The position numbers were made by a program, and so were the translations under genes. DNA of 64,000 nucleotides from Deltaproteobacteria bacterium (GTDB lineage Bacteria; Myxococcota; Myxococcia; Myxococcales; 40CM-4-68-19): contig JANYKT010000068.1 in NCBI GenBank assembly GCA_025358085.1, forward strand, positions 1 through 64,000, read 5' to 3'. Below, one piece after another: positions 1-7,435 of the stretch. Under the pieces are notes generated by a model. That model was not told where the DNA came from. It worked only from the letters and a program-made list of their open reading frames with translations, and searched no databases. Within the stretch, counting starts at the first letter, position 1; every line of letters starts with the position of its first letter.

Positions 1-813
1 GGTCACCGGCGCAGCGTCCGCGGCGTCACGCTCCGCCGCCGAGATCATTCCCTCTTCCGCCATGCGCCGCAGCACATACGACCGGCGCGCCCTGGCCTTC
101 TCGGGATGGGTGAAGGGCGAGAATTCAGACGGAGCCTGGGGCAATCCTGCAATCAGCGCCATCTCCGGCAGCGAAAGTTCCCAGACGTTCTTGCGGAAAT
201 AATTCTCGGCGGCCGCCTGCACTCCATAGCTGTGGTGACCGAGATAAACTTCATTCAGATAGAGCCAGAGAATATGCTCCTTGTCGAAGTTGCGCTCGAG
301 CCGCTGGGCCAGGATGAGCTCGCGGATATATCGGCGCTTCCCGGCCCAGCCGCGACGCTCGTGCGCGGCCTTGACGCCCTCGGCTGAAGCCAGGATGGCC
401 TTCGCCGTCTGCTGGGTCAGGGTCGATCCACCCTGGGCGTGGCGGCGGAGGATGAAAGTCTTGAAGACCGCGCGGGCGAGGCCGGAAAAGCTCACGCCGG
501 AGTGGTCGAAGAAGCCCGCGTCCTCGGAAGCAATGAGCGCCTGCTTCAGCTTCTTTGGTATGCGCTCGTACGAAACGACCTTGCGGCGCTCATTGTAGAA
601 TTCGCCAATCAGCTGCTCGTCGCCGGAGATGATGTTGGTAACGATCGGCGGACGATAGTGCCTGGCCCAGGCGATCGACGGCAGCCCCCTGGAGAAGCTC
701 AAATACCCGGCGCCGAGCACGATGGCGCCCGCCAGTCCGAGAATGACGACCGGGATTCCGATTTTGAGCCAGCGGCGGCTCGCGAACCAGCGGCGGGGGG
801 GAGTTTTGGCCAT
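1..813 (-). CDS. Penicillin-binding protein 1A-type, glycosyltransferase 51 domain (3' end beyond window)
   Basis: The frame starts at ATG 813 and runs out of the window at base 1, so only about 270 N-terminal residues are visible. A cationic N-terminus (MAKTPPRRWFASRRW) is followed by one membrane anchor at about residues 18-40. The GT51 peptidoglycan glycosyltransferase domain follows: the catalytic-Glu motif ASEDAGFFDHSG and the GGSTLTQQ motif are both present, with LYLNEVYLGHHSYGVQ further on. The enzyme polymerises lipid II on the periplasmic face of the membrane. A C-terminal transpeptidase domain is expected but lies outside the window, so a bifunctional class A PBP is an inference; a monofunctional MtgA would be shorter and usually ends soon after this domain. 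The gene sits 75 bases after the upstream pseudouridine synthase on the same strand. Confidence 0.93.
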   Translation of the reverse strand, partial: MAKTPPRRWFASRRWLKIGIPVVILGLAGAIVLGAGYLSFSRGLPSIAWARHYRPPIVTNIISGDEQLIGEFYNERRKVVSYERIPKKLKQALIASEDAGFFDHSGVSFSGLARAVFKTFILRRHAQGGSTLTQQTAKAILASAEGVKAAHERRGWAGKRRYIRELILAQRLERNFDKEHILWLYLNEVYLGHHSYGVQAAAENYFRKNVWELSLPEMALIAGLPQAPSEFSPFTHPEKARARRSYVLRRMAEEGMISAAERDAADAAPVT

Positions 814-888
814 CAAGTTGCCTCTACCATCGAACACGGGCCGCGGTTCGATTCATCCGGGTTGTGCGTCCACGGTGCAAGGGAGCGG

Positions 889-1857
889 TCAGCTGTCCGC
901 CGGTGGACTCCACTTGATTCCTGCTTTGGGCAGCACCTCTTCGAGTTCGCGCGGGAGTGGCGCGCGGAAGATCAGCTGCTTCTTCGTCATCGGGTGCGCG
1001 ATGGACAGTTGCAGCGAGTGCAGGAACATGCGCTTGAGCCCGTAGGTCCGCGCGCACTGGCGATTGAAAGTGAAGTCGCCGTGCTTGGAATCGCCCACCA
1101 CCGCGTGGCCGATGGCCGCGAGATGCCGGCGAATCTGGTGCGTGCGGCCAGTCTCGATCTCGACCTCCAGCAGCGTTGCCTCGGGACCGCCCGCGAGCTT
1201 CTTCCAATGCGTCAGCGCGTCCTGCATGTTGACGCCGCGCTGCTCCTTGGAATTGGCGGTTTGCTGATGCTCCGATAGCCGCAGATCAATACTACCGCGC
1301 TCCTTCTGGAAGCGACCCTTGGCGAGCGCGAGATATTGCTTGTGCGCTTCGCCGGCGGTGAAGATTTCGGTCAGGCGCACCATCGCCTGGCGGGTCTTGG
1401 AGACCACCACTACGCCGCTCGTGTCGCGGTCGAGCCGGTGCGCGGGGCTTGGTTTGAACTCGCCCTCGGGGACCCGCAGCCCCTGCCGCTCGAGATAGGC
1501 CCGCGCCTGATCGACCAGCGTGTCGCCGGTGATGCCCGAGCCCGGGTGGATGGCGAGGCCGGCTGGCTTGTTGCAAACCAGAATCGCCTCGTCCTCATAA
1601 ATGATTTGAAAGTCCTGCGCCTGCGTGGCAACGGGCGCGATTTCGGGGGGCTTGTCGTCCCGGGCGCCATGGACGGTGATGACATCGCCAGCGGCGAGCA
1701 GCGCATCGATCTGCGCGCGAGCGCCGTTGACGCGCACCTTCTTGGTGCGCACGAGCTTGTACAGATGGCTGAGCGGAACCGACTCGAGCCGCTTCCGGAG
1801 AAACTTGTCGAGCCGCTGCCCCGACGCATCGTCGCTGACCTTCCACTCTTGCTTCAT
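889..1857 (-). CDS. RluA-family 23S rRNA pseudouridine synthase (RluC/RluD-like)
   Basis: The 322-residue protein has an N-terminal S4 RNA-binding domain (about residues 12-70, QRLDKFLRKRLESVPLSHLYKLVRTKKVRVNG region) followed by the RluA catalytic domain. The signature HRLDRDTSGVVVVSKT carries the catalytic Asp, and the C-terminal half has the RTHQIRRHLAAIGHAVVGD motif. Members isomerise uridines in the large-subunit rRNA. HRLDRDTSG is the RluC-like form, while RluD more often has HRLDKDTSG, so RluC is slightly favoured. The start ATG overlaps the stop of the upstream small exported protein by four bases, suggesting coupled translation. A second RluA-family protein lies at 35567-36484, so the genome has at least two paralogues. 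Confidence 0.95.
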   Translation of the reverse strand: MKQEWKVSDDASGQRLDKFLRKRLESVPLSHLYKLVRTKKVRVNGARAQIDALLAAGDVITVHGARDDKPPEIAPVATQAQDFQIIYEDEAILVCNKPAGLAIHPGSGITGDTLVDQARAYLERQGLRVPEGEFKPSPAHRLDRDTSGVVVVSKTRQAMVRLTEIFTAGEAHKQYLALAKGRFQKERGSIDLRLSEHQQTANSKEQRGVNMQDALTHWKKLAGGPEATLLEVEIETGRTHQIRRHLAAIGHAVVGDSKHGDFTFNRQCARTYGLKRMFLHSLQLSIAHPMTKKQLIFRAPLPRELEEVLPKAGIKWSPPADS

Positions 1858-2288
1858 CGGGGCTGTGTCTCAGAAAAGCGGACGACGCGCCAGCCGCCGT
1901 CTTGCATTTGTGCAAGTTCCAGGTGCGCCTCGCGCCGGATCTCGCCGCCTCCCTGCGGCCGGATGTCGAGCTGGTAGTCGGCCTTGCGGACGGCGCCGTC
2001 GCCGTCCAGCGCGATGCGTTTGTAATAGACGCGGACCTGGCGCGCGGGGCCTTCGCTTTGGCCGCGCCGGCCCTCGGCGCTGAGCCGCAGCTCATCCTCG
2101 AGCCGCAGCTGGGCGACCCCACCGGTGAGCGGGAGCGCGGAGGTCTGGTCCGACTCGACGTAGTAGCGGTCGACGAAGGTGTCAGCGACTGTAGCCGGGC
2201 TCTTTGCACCGCAAGCGAAACCGCAGACCAGCAGCGCGGCGACGGCAACACGGGGGGGACACCATGGAATGAAAGTGTCCCCCTTCAT
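1854..2288 (-). CDS. Small exported protein of unknown function, possible lipoprotein
   Basis: About 144 residues if started at ATG 2288; an in-frame ATG at 2318 is also possible. The N-terminus has a hydrophobic stretch (VAVAALLVCGFACG) that reads as a signal peptide, and FAC followed by G could be a weak lipobox. The mature part begins ATVADTFVDRYYVESDQ and ends DGGWRVVRFSETQPR. This looks like the small NTF2-like or DUF-type lipoproteins with alternating beta strands, but no family is recognised with certainty. The first dozen codons are formed by a palindromic element (2254-2306), which makes the true start uncertain. The stop overlaps the pseudouridine synthase start, so the two are probably co-transcribed. 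Export is inferred from the hydrophobic stretch alone. Confidence 0.6.
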   Translation of the reverse strand: MKGDTFIPWCPPRVAVAALLVCGFACGAKSPATVADTFVDRYYVESDQTSALPLTGGVAQLRLEDELRLSAEGRRGQSEGPARQVRVYYKRIALDGDGAVRKADYQLDIRPQGGGEIRREAHLELAQMQDGGWRVVRFSETQPR

Positions 2289-2306
2289 GTCGCTAGGGTG
2301 TCCCCC
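2254..2306. repeat. Nested GGTGTCCCCC-type inverted repeat
   Basis: Bases 2254-2263 (GGGGGACACC) pair perfectly with 2297-2306 (GGTGTCCCCC), and an inner copy GTGTCCCCC at 2275-2283 can pair with the same left arm. The two right-hand copies are therefore alternative partners. Short palindromes of this GGGGACAC/GTGTCCCC type occur as scattered intergenic REP-like elements in several high-GC bacteria. No RAYT-type transposase gene is visible here. The element covers the beginning of the small exported protein frame. Confidence 0.6.
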
Positions 2307-2316
2307 GGCCAAGCAC

Positions 2317-2342
2317 ATTGCAGGATGGTATCAGCCTGCAAT
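2317..2342. promoter_or_regulatory. Inverted repeat ATTGCAGG-N10-CCTGCAAT, operator-like
   Basis: Perfect eight-base arms at 2317-2324 and 2335-2342 separated by ten bases, centred in the divergent gap between the small exported protein and the cobalamin adenosyltransferase start at 2358. Position and symmetry fit a dimeric regulator site. The same core (TTGCAGG/CCTGCAA) recurs in opposite arrangement at 8779-8819. No regulator can be assigned. Confidence 0.4.
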
Positions 2343-2357
2343 AAGGTGCGCGACCCA

Positions 2358-2894
2358 ATGAAGATCTATACGCGCACAGGCGATGATGGCTCTACCGGCC
2401 TCTTTGGCGGCCCGCGCGTTCGCAAGGACTCGCTGCGCGTGGAGGCGTACGGCGATGTGGACGAGCTCAACTCGGCCCTCGGCGTTGCGCGCGAGGAGCT
2501 CAAAGCCGACGACCTGCGCGCGCTCGTCGATGCGCTGCAGAGCGAGCTGTTCACCGTGGGCGCGGAGCTGGCCACGCCCGACACCAGCAGGAATGTTCCG
2601 CGCGTGGCGCTGGCGCAGGTCGAGCGCATGGAGCGCGAGATCGATCGCCTCGAGGCCGAGCTTCCCGAGATGCACAACTTCATCCTCCCCGGCGGCTCGC
2701 GCGCCGGAGCCGCGCTGCACCTCTGCCGCACCATCTGCCGCCGTGCCGAGCGCAAGGTCGTGCAACTCGCCGCGCAGGAGCCGGTGACCGCGGAAACTCT
2801 CGCCTATCTGAATCGCCTTTCGGACCTGCTGTTCGTCATGGCCCGCGCCGCGAACTTGCGTGCCGGCGGCCAGGAGATTCCCTGGAAGCCGTGA
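2358..2894 (+). CDS. Cob(I)alamin adenosyltransferase, PduO/MMAB type
   Basis: This 178-residue protein starts at ATG 2358 with MKIYTRTGDDGSTGLFGG, the diagnostic ATP-binding N-terminus of PduO-type corrinoid adenosyltransferases. The typical five-helix bundle follows, with HNFILPGGS and the C-terminal motif YLNRLSDLLFVMARAAN. The enzyme transfers the 5'-deoxyadenosyl group of ATP to cob(I)alamin, making coenzyme B12 for mutases in the cytosol. Length matches the family. The frame is open further upstream, but the family start and the absence of homology before 2358 support this site. Its stop overlaps the GTG start of the Rieske protein, so the two genes form a small operon; the Rieske protein could be an electron donor for Co(II) reduction, which is only an inference. 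Confidence 0.95.
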   Translation: MKIYTRTGDDGSTGLFGGPRVRKDSLRVEAYGDVDELNSALGVAREELKADDLRALVDALQSELFTVGAELATPDTSRNVPRVALAQVERMEREIDRLEAELPEMHNFILPGGSRAGAALHLCRTICRRAERKVVQLAAQEPVTAETLAYLNRLSDLLFVMARAANLRAGGQEIPWKP

Positions 2895-3304
2895 AACAGG
2901 CAGCTGCGATGCAGGTCAAGCTGTTCGAGTCGCCGCAATTGCATCCGGGCTCGTCGGTGCGCTTTCCAATCCGCGAGATGCGCGGCGCCTACGGCCCCTG
3001 GACCCTGGAAGGCTTTGCCGTCCGCACCAATGAAGGCGCGGTGCGCGCCTGGGTCAATCTCTGCCCCCACCGCGGCCAGGCCGTGGACCTGGGCGACGGC
3101 CGGCTGTTCTCAAGAGCCGAGGGTAAAGTGGGCCTCCTCGAATGCCAGGCCCACGGCGCTTACTTCGACGCCGACAGCGGCCTCTGCGTCGCCGGCGCCT
3201 GCCCCGGCCGCTCGCTCACCGCCGTCGAAATTGAAGAGCGCGACGGCGTCGTCTGGCTCACCGCCCGCACTGGGACCAGCATCAACGACGAGGGCACCGA
3301 CTAG
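2891..3304 (+). CDS. Rieske [2Fe-2S] domain protein (ferredoxin-like)
   Basis: This 137-residue soluble protein contains a complete Rieske cluster site: NLCPHRGQ (Cys-x-His) and, about 22 residues later, LECQAHGAYF (Cys-x2-His). There is no membrane segment, no catalytic dioxygenase domain and no signal peptide, so it is a small electron carrier or the Rieske part of a multicomponent reaction. The GTG at 2891 gives a four-base overlap with the cobalamin adenosyltransferase stop; ATG 2909 is an alternative start without overlap. The 3' end overlaps the stop of the convergent antitoxin-like gene by four bases. Its partner oxygenase or reductase is not obvious nearby. Confidence 0.85.
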   Translation: MKQAAAMQVKLFESPQLHPGSSVRFPIREMRGAYGPWTLEGFAVRTNEGAVRAWVNLCPHRGQAVDLGDGRLFSRAEGKVGLLECQAHGAYFDADSGLCVAGACPGRSLTAVEIEERDGVVWLTARTGTSINDEGTD

Positions 3305-3684
3305 GTCATCGACGTCGCCTCTTCCAACGCCGCCAGCATTTGAGCCCTCATCTCCTCCAGCTCAAGCTCCGCATGCGCGATGGCGAGTGGGTCTTTCAGT
3401 TCCCGCGCTTCCTGCAAAACCTCCTGTACCTTCCACGAGGCTTGCCGCAGCGTCGCGTGCCGCTCCATCGCGCCACGCCGCCGCCAGGTTCTCTCATGCT
3501 CGGTCAGCGGTGCTGGCGCCGGCGGCAACTTTCGAAGCCGGTCCAATTCCTTCCAGCCCACGAGCGCGCCCATGACCCGCCCATGGCGGACGACGACCAC
3601 GCGCTGCTGCCCATGGGCCACTGCGCTCAGTACAGCAGCCCATTGCTCTCGCAGATCACTGGCACTCATCGAACTTTCATCCAT
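3301..3684 (-). CDS. Phd/YefM-family antitoxin-like protein, orphan
   Basis: The N-terminal half of this 127-residue protein (SMSASDLREQWAAVLSAVAHGQQRVVVVRHGRVMGALVGWKELDRL) follows the Phd/YefM fold: an S-x-x-x-L-R start helix, then beta strands VVVVRHGR and the V-x-W-x-E-L-D-R-L helix. The C-terminal 60 residues are highly charged helix (AHAELELEEMRAQMLAALEEA), longer than the usual toxin-wrapping tail. Family members bind operator palindromes and neutralise RelE, Doc or YoeB toxins. The expected downstream position for a toxin is occupied by the opposite-strand Rieske gene and no toxin frame is visible, so this antitoxin seems solitary. An inverted repeat with GTAC cores lies 100-175 bases upstream. 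Confidence 0.75.
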   Translation of the reverse strand: MDESSMSASDLREQWAAVLSAVAHGQQRVVVVRHGRVMGALVGWKELDRLRKLPPAPAPLTEHERTWRRRGAMERHATLRQASWKVQEVLQEARELKDPLAIAHAELELEEMRAQMLAALEEATSMT

Positions 3685-3782
3685 GCAGGCAACCTACGGG
3701 ACGGGTCTGACATCGAGCGCGATCGGACCGGCAAATCCGACCGTTCGTTGGCGGCGGGGGAGGGGAGGTCTCGGCGGGGACT

Positions 3783-3859
3783 CGTACGTTTCGTACAAAA
3801 CGAGCTTTTAAAACCTCAAATCGGCCCGCCCAAATCGCTCGTTTCGTACGAATTGTACG
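3783..3859. promoter_or_regulatory. 23-bp imperfect inverted repeat with GTAC cores upstream of the Phd-like gene
   Basis: Arms at 3783-3805 and 3837-3859 match as inverted copies with three mismatches over 23 bases, separated by 31 bases. Each arm ends in an AAACGAGC/GCTCGTTT block, and the right arm contains the perfect palindrome TTCGTACGAA (3843-3852) and a TTGTACG. Cores CGTACA and TGTACG resemble the TGTACA hexamer known to be bound by E. coli YefM. The region 3685-3923 has no gene and is locally less GC-rich, so it probably holds the antitoxin gene promoter. Confidence 0.55.
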
Positions 3860-3923
3860 GCCGCCGCGGAAGAGGACTCACCACCTCCGGCACATCGGTC
3901 GGCCTGGTGCGACCGGCCTCGCC

Positions 3924-4931
3924 TTACTTCAGACGCTTGAGGACCGCGTTGGTGAACATGTGCGTAGTGGCGCTGCCGCCCAGGTCCGGGGTGACGGCTT
4001 CTCTTGAAGCAATCGCCTCGCGGATCGCGGTCATCAGTTTTTCCGAGGCGGTGCGCTCACCGATGTGCTCGAGCAGCATGGCGCCCGCGATCATCACCGC
4101 GGTGGGATTGGCCATGCCCTTGCCGGCGATGTCGGGCGCGGTGCCGTGGACCGCCTCGAAAATGGCAGCGTCCTTGCCGATGTTCGCGCCGGCGGTAAGG
4201 CCGAGGCCGCCGATGAGGCCGCTCGTGAGATCGGAGAGAATGTCGCCAAACAGGTTGGTGGTGACCAGGACGTCGAACTGGTTTGGATTCTTCACCAGCT
4301 GCATGGCGCAGTTATCAATGATGATCTCATTGAACTCGATCTCGGGGTGCTTGAGCGCCACCGCGCGGCCTGCCTCGAGGAAAAGCCCGCTGGTCGCCTT
4401 CAGGATGTTGGCCTTATGGACCAGCGTGACGCGGCGGCGCTGGCGCGACTTGGCATATTGAAAAGCGTATTCAACGATTCGCTCGGAACCCTTGCGCGTA
4501 ATGATGCTGATCGACTCGGCGGCCGAGCGTTCTTCGTCGATGAAGTGCTCGATGCCTGAATACATGCCCTGCGTGTTCTCGCGGATGACGACGAGATCGA
4601 CGCCCTCGTAACGGGTCTTCACACCAGCGAAGCTGCGCGCGGGGCGGACGTTGGCGTAGAGGTCGAACTCCTTGCGGAGGGCCACATTGACGCTGCGAAA
4701 GCCGTCGCCGATAGGCGTGGCGAGCGGGCCCTTCAACGCGAGTTTGTTGCGGCGGATGGACTCGAGTGTCTCGACGGGGATGGGCGTGCCGTGGATTGCG
4801 ACCGCACCAGCTCCAGCGGCGGCGCGGTTCCATTCGAGCTTGGCACCAGCCGCCTCGATCGCCTCGACTGCAGCGCTGACGACCTCGGGGCCGATCCCGT
4901 CGCCGGCGATGAGAGTCACAGGAATGGTCAT
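3924..4931 (-). CDS. NAD-type isocitrate dehydrogenase (isocitrate/isopropylmalate dehydrogenase family)
   Basis: This 335-residue enzyme starts at MTIPVTLIAGDGIGPEVV (ATG 4931). The frame can also begin at ATG 4985, but that start overlaps the upstream membrane-protein gene and adds residues outside the family. It has the substrate-binding GPLATPIGDGFRSVNVALRK block, the VVIRENTQGMYSGIEH motif, the catalytic Lys in TLVHKANILK, the metal-binding Asps in NLFGDILSDL, and the nucleotide loop EAVHGTAPDIAGKGMANPTA. The S-x-N-x-x-x-R block and the short length favour homoisocitrate/NAD-isocitrate dehydrogenase over LeuB. The reaction is oxidative decarboxylation of isocitrate to 2-oxoglutarate in the TCA cycle. 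Cofactor choice is inferred, not proven. Confidence 0.88.
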   Translation of the reverse strand: MTIPVTLIAGDGIGPEVVSAAVEAIEAAGAKLEWNRAAAGAGAVAIHGTPIPVETLESIRRNKLALKGPLATPIGDGFRSVNVALRKEFDLYANVRPARSFAGVKTRYEGVDLVVIRENTQGMYSGIEHFIDEERSAAESISIITRKGSERIVEYAFQYAKSRQRRRVTLVHKANILKATSGLFLEAGRAVALKHPEIEFNEIIIDNCAMQLVKNPNQFDVLVTTNLFGDILSDLTSGLIGGLGLTAGANIGKDAAIFEAVHGTAPDIAGKGMANPTAVMIAGAMLLEHIGERTASEKLMTAIREAIASREAVTPDLGGSATTHMFTNAVLKRLK

Positions 4932-4965
4932 GTGGCGCGTGTTCTGCGCGGGCTTGGGCGCGCTG

Positions 4966-5430
4966 TCAATCGCTTTGCGGTGCAAGCCAGATGGCTACGA
5001 CCAGCAGCAGGAGTTCAGCGACAAGCAGGAGCGAGCTGAGCCCGTGCAGCTGGCCGAAGCGCGGAGACGCAGTCGCTCCTGCGAGACGCAGCTGGTGGAT
5101 GGCCGGCGTGACGACGGCGCTGCTTGCGAGCGCCGCGACTCCGACCAGCAGCACGGCGAGGGCGCTGCGGCGAGCAGAAGAGAAGCCGCGCCGGACCAGG
5201 ACGACGGCGCAGAGCGCGGCGACCGCTGAGAGTGCGAGTGTGAGCAGGTCGAGGCGAGCGAGCAGCAGACCGATGAGGTCCGCCGCGGCGCGCCGGCGTG
5301 GATCGGCTGACGGCAGCGCCGCGAGGGCGCGGGTGAAGATGACTTGCGCTGCGATGGCCGCGAAGAACAGCTGCGCGCCAAAGAGCGTGCCTGCGGCGAG
5401 ACGGAACAAGAAGCAGAGAAAGCGATTCAT
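4966..5430 (-). CDS. DUF4149 (TMEM205-like) membrane protein
   Basis: The 154-residue protein has four predicted membrane segments at about residues 5-30 (LAAGTLFGAQLFFAAIAAQVIF), 52-78, 87-108 and 128-150. The first segment with G-x-Q-L-F-F resembles DUF4149/TMEM205-like proteins, whose biochemical role is unknown. It lies 34 bases upstream of isocitrate dehydrogenase on the same strand and is probably co-transcribed, but nothing suggests a functional link. It is divergent from queG, with about 50 bases between the two starts. Confidence 0.72.
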   Translation of the reverse strand: MNRFLCFLFRLAAGTLFGAQLFFAAIAAQVIFTRALAALPSADPRRRAAADLIGLLLARLDLLTLALSAVAALCAVVLVRRGFSSARRSALAVLLVGVAALASSAVVTPAIHQLRLAGATASPRFGQLHGLSSLLLVAELLLLVVAIWLAPQSD

Positions 5431-5483
5431 TGCGCTGATTGATACCCTGCCGGCGCAGGCAACGCGATAGGAAGGCGCGCGCG

Positions 5484-6509
5484 ATGATCGACACGGTGGC
5501 AGGCCCAGCCAGGACTACTGCAGCGGCGGTCAAGGCGCAGGCGCTTTCGCTGGGCTTTGATCTTTGCGGAGTAGCGCGGGCTCATCCGCTCGACCCTTCA
5601 GCGCTGGACAAGTGGCTGGGCGCGGGCTGGGACGCTGGCCTCAAGTACGTGCGCGAGCGACGCGAGGCCCGGCTCGACCCGTCGCTGTTGCTGCCGGGCG
5701 CGCGCAGCGTGATTGCACTCGCGGCCTCTTATGCGCCGCAGCCCGGCGAAGAAACCCCGGACGGTGAACTCATCGTTGCTCGCTATGCCCGCGGCCGCGA
5801 CTATCACAATGTGGTGCTCAAGCCCGCGCGCAAGCTGGCTGCCTGGCTGCGCTCGCAGGGCGCGCGCGTCTATTGCGAGGTAGACACCGGCGCGGTGATG
5901 GAGAAGGCCTGGGCGCAGGAAGCCGGACTCGGATGGATCGGAAAGAACGGCTGCTTGATTCATGAGCGGCTCGGATCATGGCTGCTGCTGGGCGCGCTGG
6001 TCACCGACGCGGAGCTTGCGCCGGACTCGCCCCATCCCGATCGCTGCGGCGATTGCATTGCTTGTATGCCGGCCTGCCCGACCGCGGCCATTCCCGAGCC
6101 GCGCTTTATTGATGCGCGGCGTTGCCTCGCCTATCACACCATCGAGCACCGCGGCCCGATTCCACCCGAGCTCTCGTCGCTTGCGCCGGGCCGCGTCTTT
6201 GGCTGCGATATATGCCAGGACGTCTGTCCCTGGAATCGCCGGCCGCGGCCAGGGACGCTCGTGCAATTGCGCGCGCGCCCGGAACAGACCGCGCTTTCTT
6301 TAAATGACATCCTCGCGCTCGACACCGCGACGGCCTGGGCGCGCTACGAGGGCACCCCGCTCTTGCGCGCCGGCCGCGACGGACTGGTGCGCAGTGCGCT
6401 TGCGGTTGCGCCGCGGCCCCTCTCGCCGGCAGCTCGTGAACTGGCGACGCGGCTGCTGGCCGATCCCTCGGAAGGCGTGCGCATCGAGGCGCGCCGGGCG
6501 CTCGCGTGA
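5484..6509 (+). CDS. queG: Epoxyqueuosine reductase QueG
   Basis: The 341-residue protein starts at ATG 5484 (MIDTVAGPARTTAAAVKAQA); the frame is open from 5439 but upstream residues are not conserved. It has the cobalamin-binding N-terminal domain (SLGFDLCGVARA, then YARGRDYHNVVLKPARKLA). Two [4Fe-4S] cluster motifs follow: CGDCIACMPACPT, and CDICQDVCPWN. A HEAT-like C-terminus ends the protein. QueG reduces epoxyqueuosine to queuosine in tRNA anticodons using cobalamin, which fits the cobalamin adenosyltransferase at 2358-2894 only in general terms. The stop overlaps the start of the EamA transporter by four bases. Confidence 0.96.
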   Translation: MIDTVAGPARTTAAAVKAQALSLGFDLCGVARAHPLDPSALDKWLGAGWDAGLKYVRERREARLDPSLLLPGARSVIALAASYAPQPGEETPDGELIVARYARGRDYHNVVLKPARKLAAWLRSQGARVYCEVDTGAVMEKAWAQEAGLGWIGKNGCLIHERLGSWLLLGALVTDAELAPDSPHPDRCGDCIACMPACPTAAIPEPRFIDARRCLAYHTIEHRGPIPPELSSLAPGRVFGCDICQDVCPWNRRPRPGTLVQLRARPEQTALSLNDILALDTATAWARYEGTPLLRAGRDGLVRSALAVAPRPLSPAARELATRLLADPSEGVRIEARRALA

Positions 6510-7435
6510 AGCCGACCAGGTCCCTGCTCTACGGCGCGCTGCTCCTCCACACCCTGCTGAGCGCGGGGACGTATATCGTCGCGAAACAAGCGCTCACCGA
6601 GATCCCGCCGCTGGCGCTGGGAATGCTGCGCTTTGGCGGCGCGTCAGTGCTGCTGGCGCTCCTCTTGCGCAAGCTGCGGCCCAAGGGCTCGCGGCTGCCG
6701 CGGCCGGAGCAGCGCCGCAAGCTCTGGCTGCTCGCCTTCGTCGCGGTGCCGCTCAATCAAGGCTTCTTCCTTTATGGCCTGTCGCTCAGCACGGCGGCGC
6801 ACGCGGCGCTGCTCTACACGTTGACGCCTTTGTTCGTGCTGCTGCTGGCGCAAGCGCTGCTGGGGGAACTGCCGGGGTTCCGCACCTCGCTGGGCACCGC
6901 CATCGCGCTGGCCGGCACCGTCTGGGTGCTGTTTGCGCGCGGACTTGACCTTTCGCGCGGGCCGCTCGTGGGCGACCTGCTGATCGTCGTCGCGGTGCTG
7001 GCGTGGGCGTTCTATACCGCCGAAGGCCGCGAGATCGTCGCGCAGGACGGCGCCCTGCCCACCATTGCCTGGACGCTCATCGGTGGAACGCTGTTGTTCC
7101 TGCCGGTGGGTCTCGGTTCAATGCTGCTTCCCTCGACTCGCGCACAGCTCGCGCACGCCTCGCGCGAGGCCTGGCTGGGCGTTCTCTACTTAAGCATCAT
7201 GACGAGTGTGGTTGCTTATCTGATTTGGTACTGGGCGCTCGGCCACCTCACCGCGGCGCGGGTGGCCATCTTCAGCAACCTGCAGCCGCTCGGCACCGCG
7301 CTCCTCGCGCACGTCTTTCTCGGCGAGCGCATCACCGCGTCGTTCCTGCTCGGTGCGGCGGTGGTCATCGCAGGGGTCCTGACTGCACAGCTGCGGTCCC
7401 GGCCAGCTCAGCCGCGCCGCAAGCCGGCGATATAG
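6506..7435 (+). CDS. EamA/DMT-family transporter
   Basis: The 309-residue membrane protein starts with GTG 6506 inside the queG stop. It has about ten hydrophobic segments arranged as two EamA repeats of five; the second repeat begins near residue 155 (VGDLLIVVAVLAWAFYTAEGR). Typical features are PPLALGMLRFGGASVLLALLL, the ALLYTLTPLFVLLLAQALLGE motif and AIFSNLQPLGTALLAHVFLGE. Such carriers export metabolites or amino acids across the inner membrane; the substrate cannot be told. The C-terminus is cationic (RSRPAQPRRKPAI). The 3' end overlaps the convergent rsmB gene by 28 bases. Confidence 0.92.
   Translation: MKPTRSLLYGALLLHTLLSAGTYIVAKQALTEIPPLALGMLRFGGASVLLALLLRKLRPKGSRLPRPEQRRKLWLLAFVAVPLNQGFFLYGLSLSTAAHAALLYTLTPLFVLLLAQALLGELPGFRTSLGTAIALAGTVWVLFARGLDLSRGPLVGDLLIVVAVLAWAFYTAEGREIVAQDGALPTIAWTLIGGTLLFLPVGLGSMLLPSTRAQLAHASREAWLGVLYLSIMTSVVAYLIWYWALGHLTAARVAIFSNLQPLGTALLAHVFLGERITASFLLGAAVVIAGVLTAQLRSRPAQPRRKPAI

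Noticed and set aside
1902-2357. Upstream extension of the cobalamin adenosyltransferase frame
   Set aside because: Opposite to the small exported protein, without homology; the family N-terminus starts exactly at ATG 2358.
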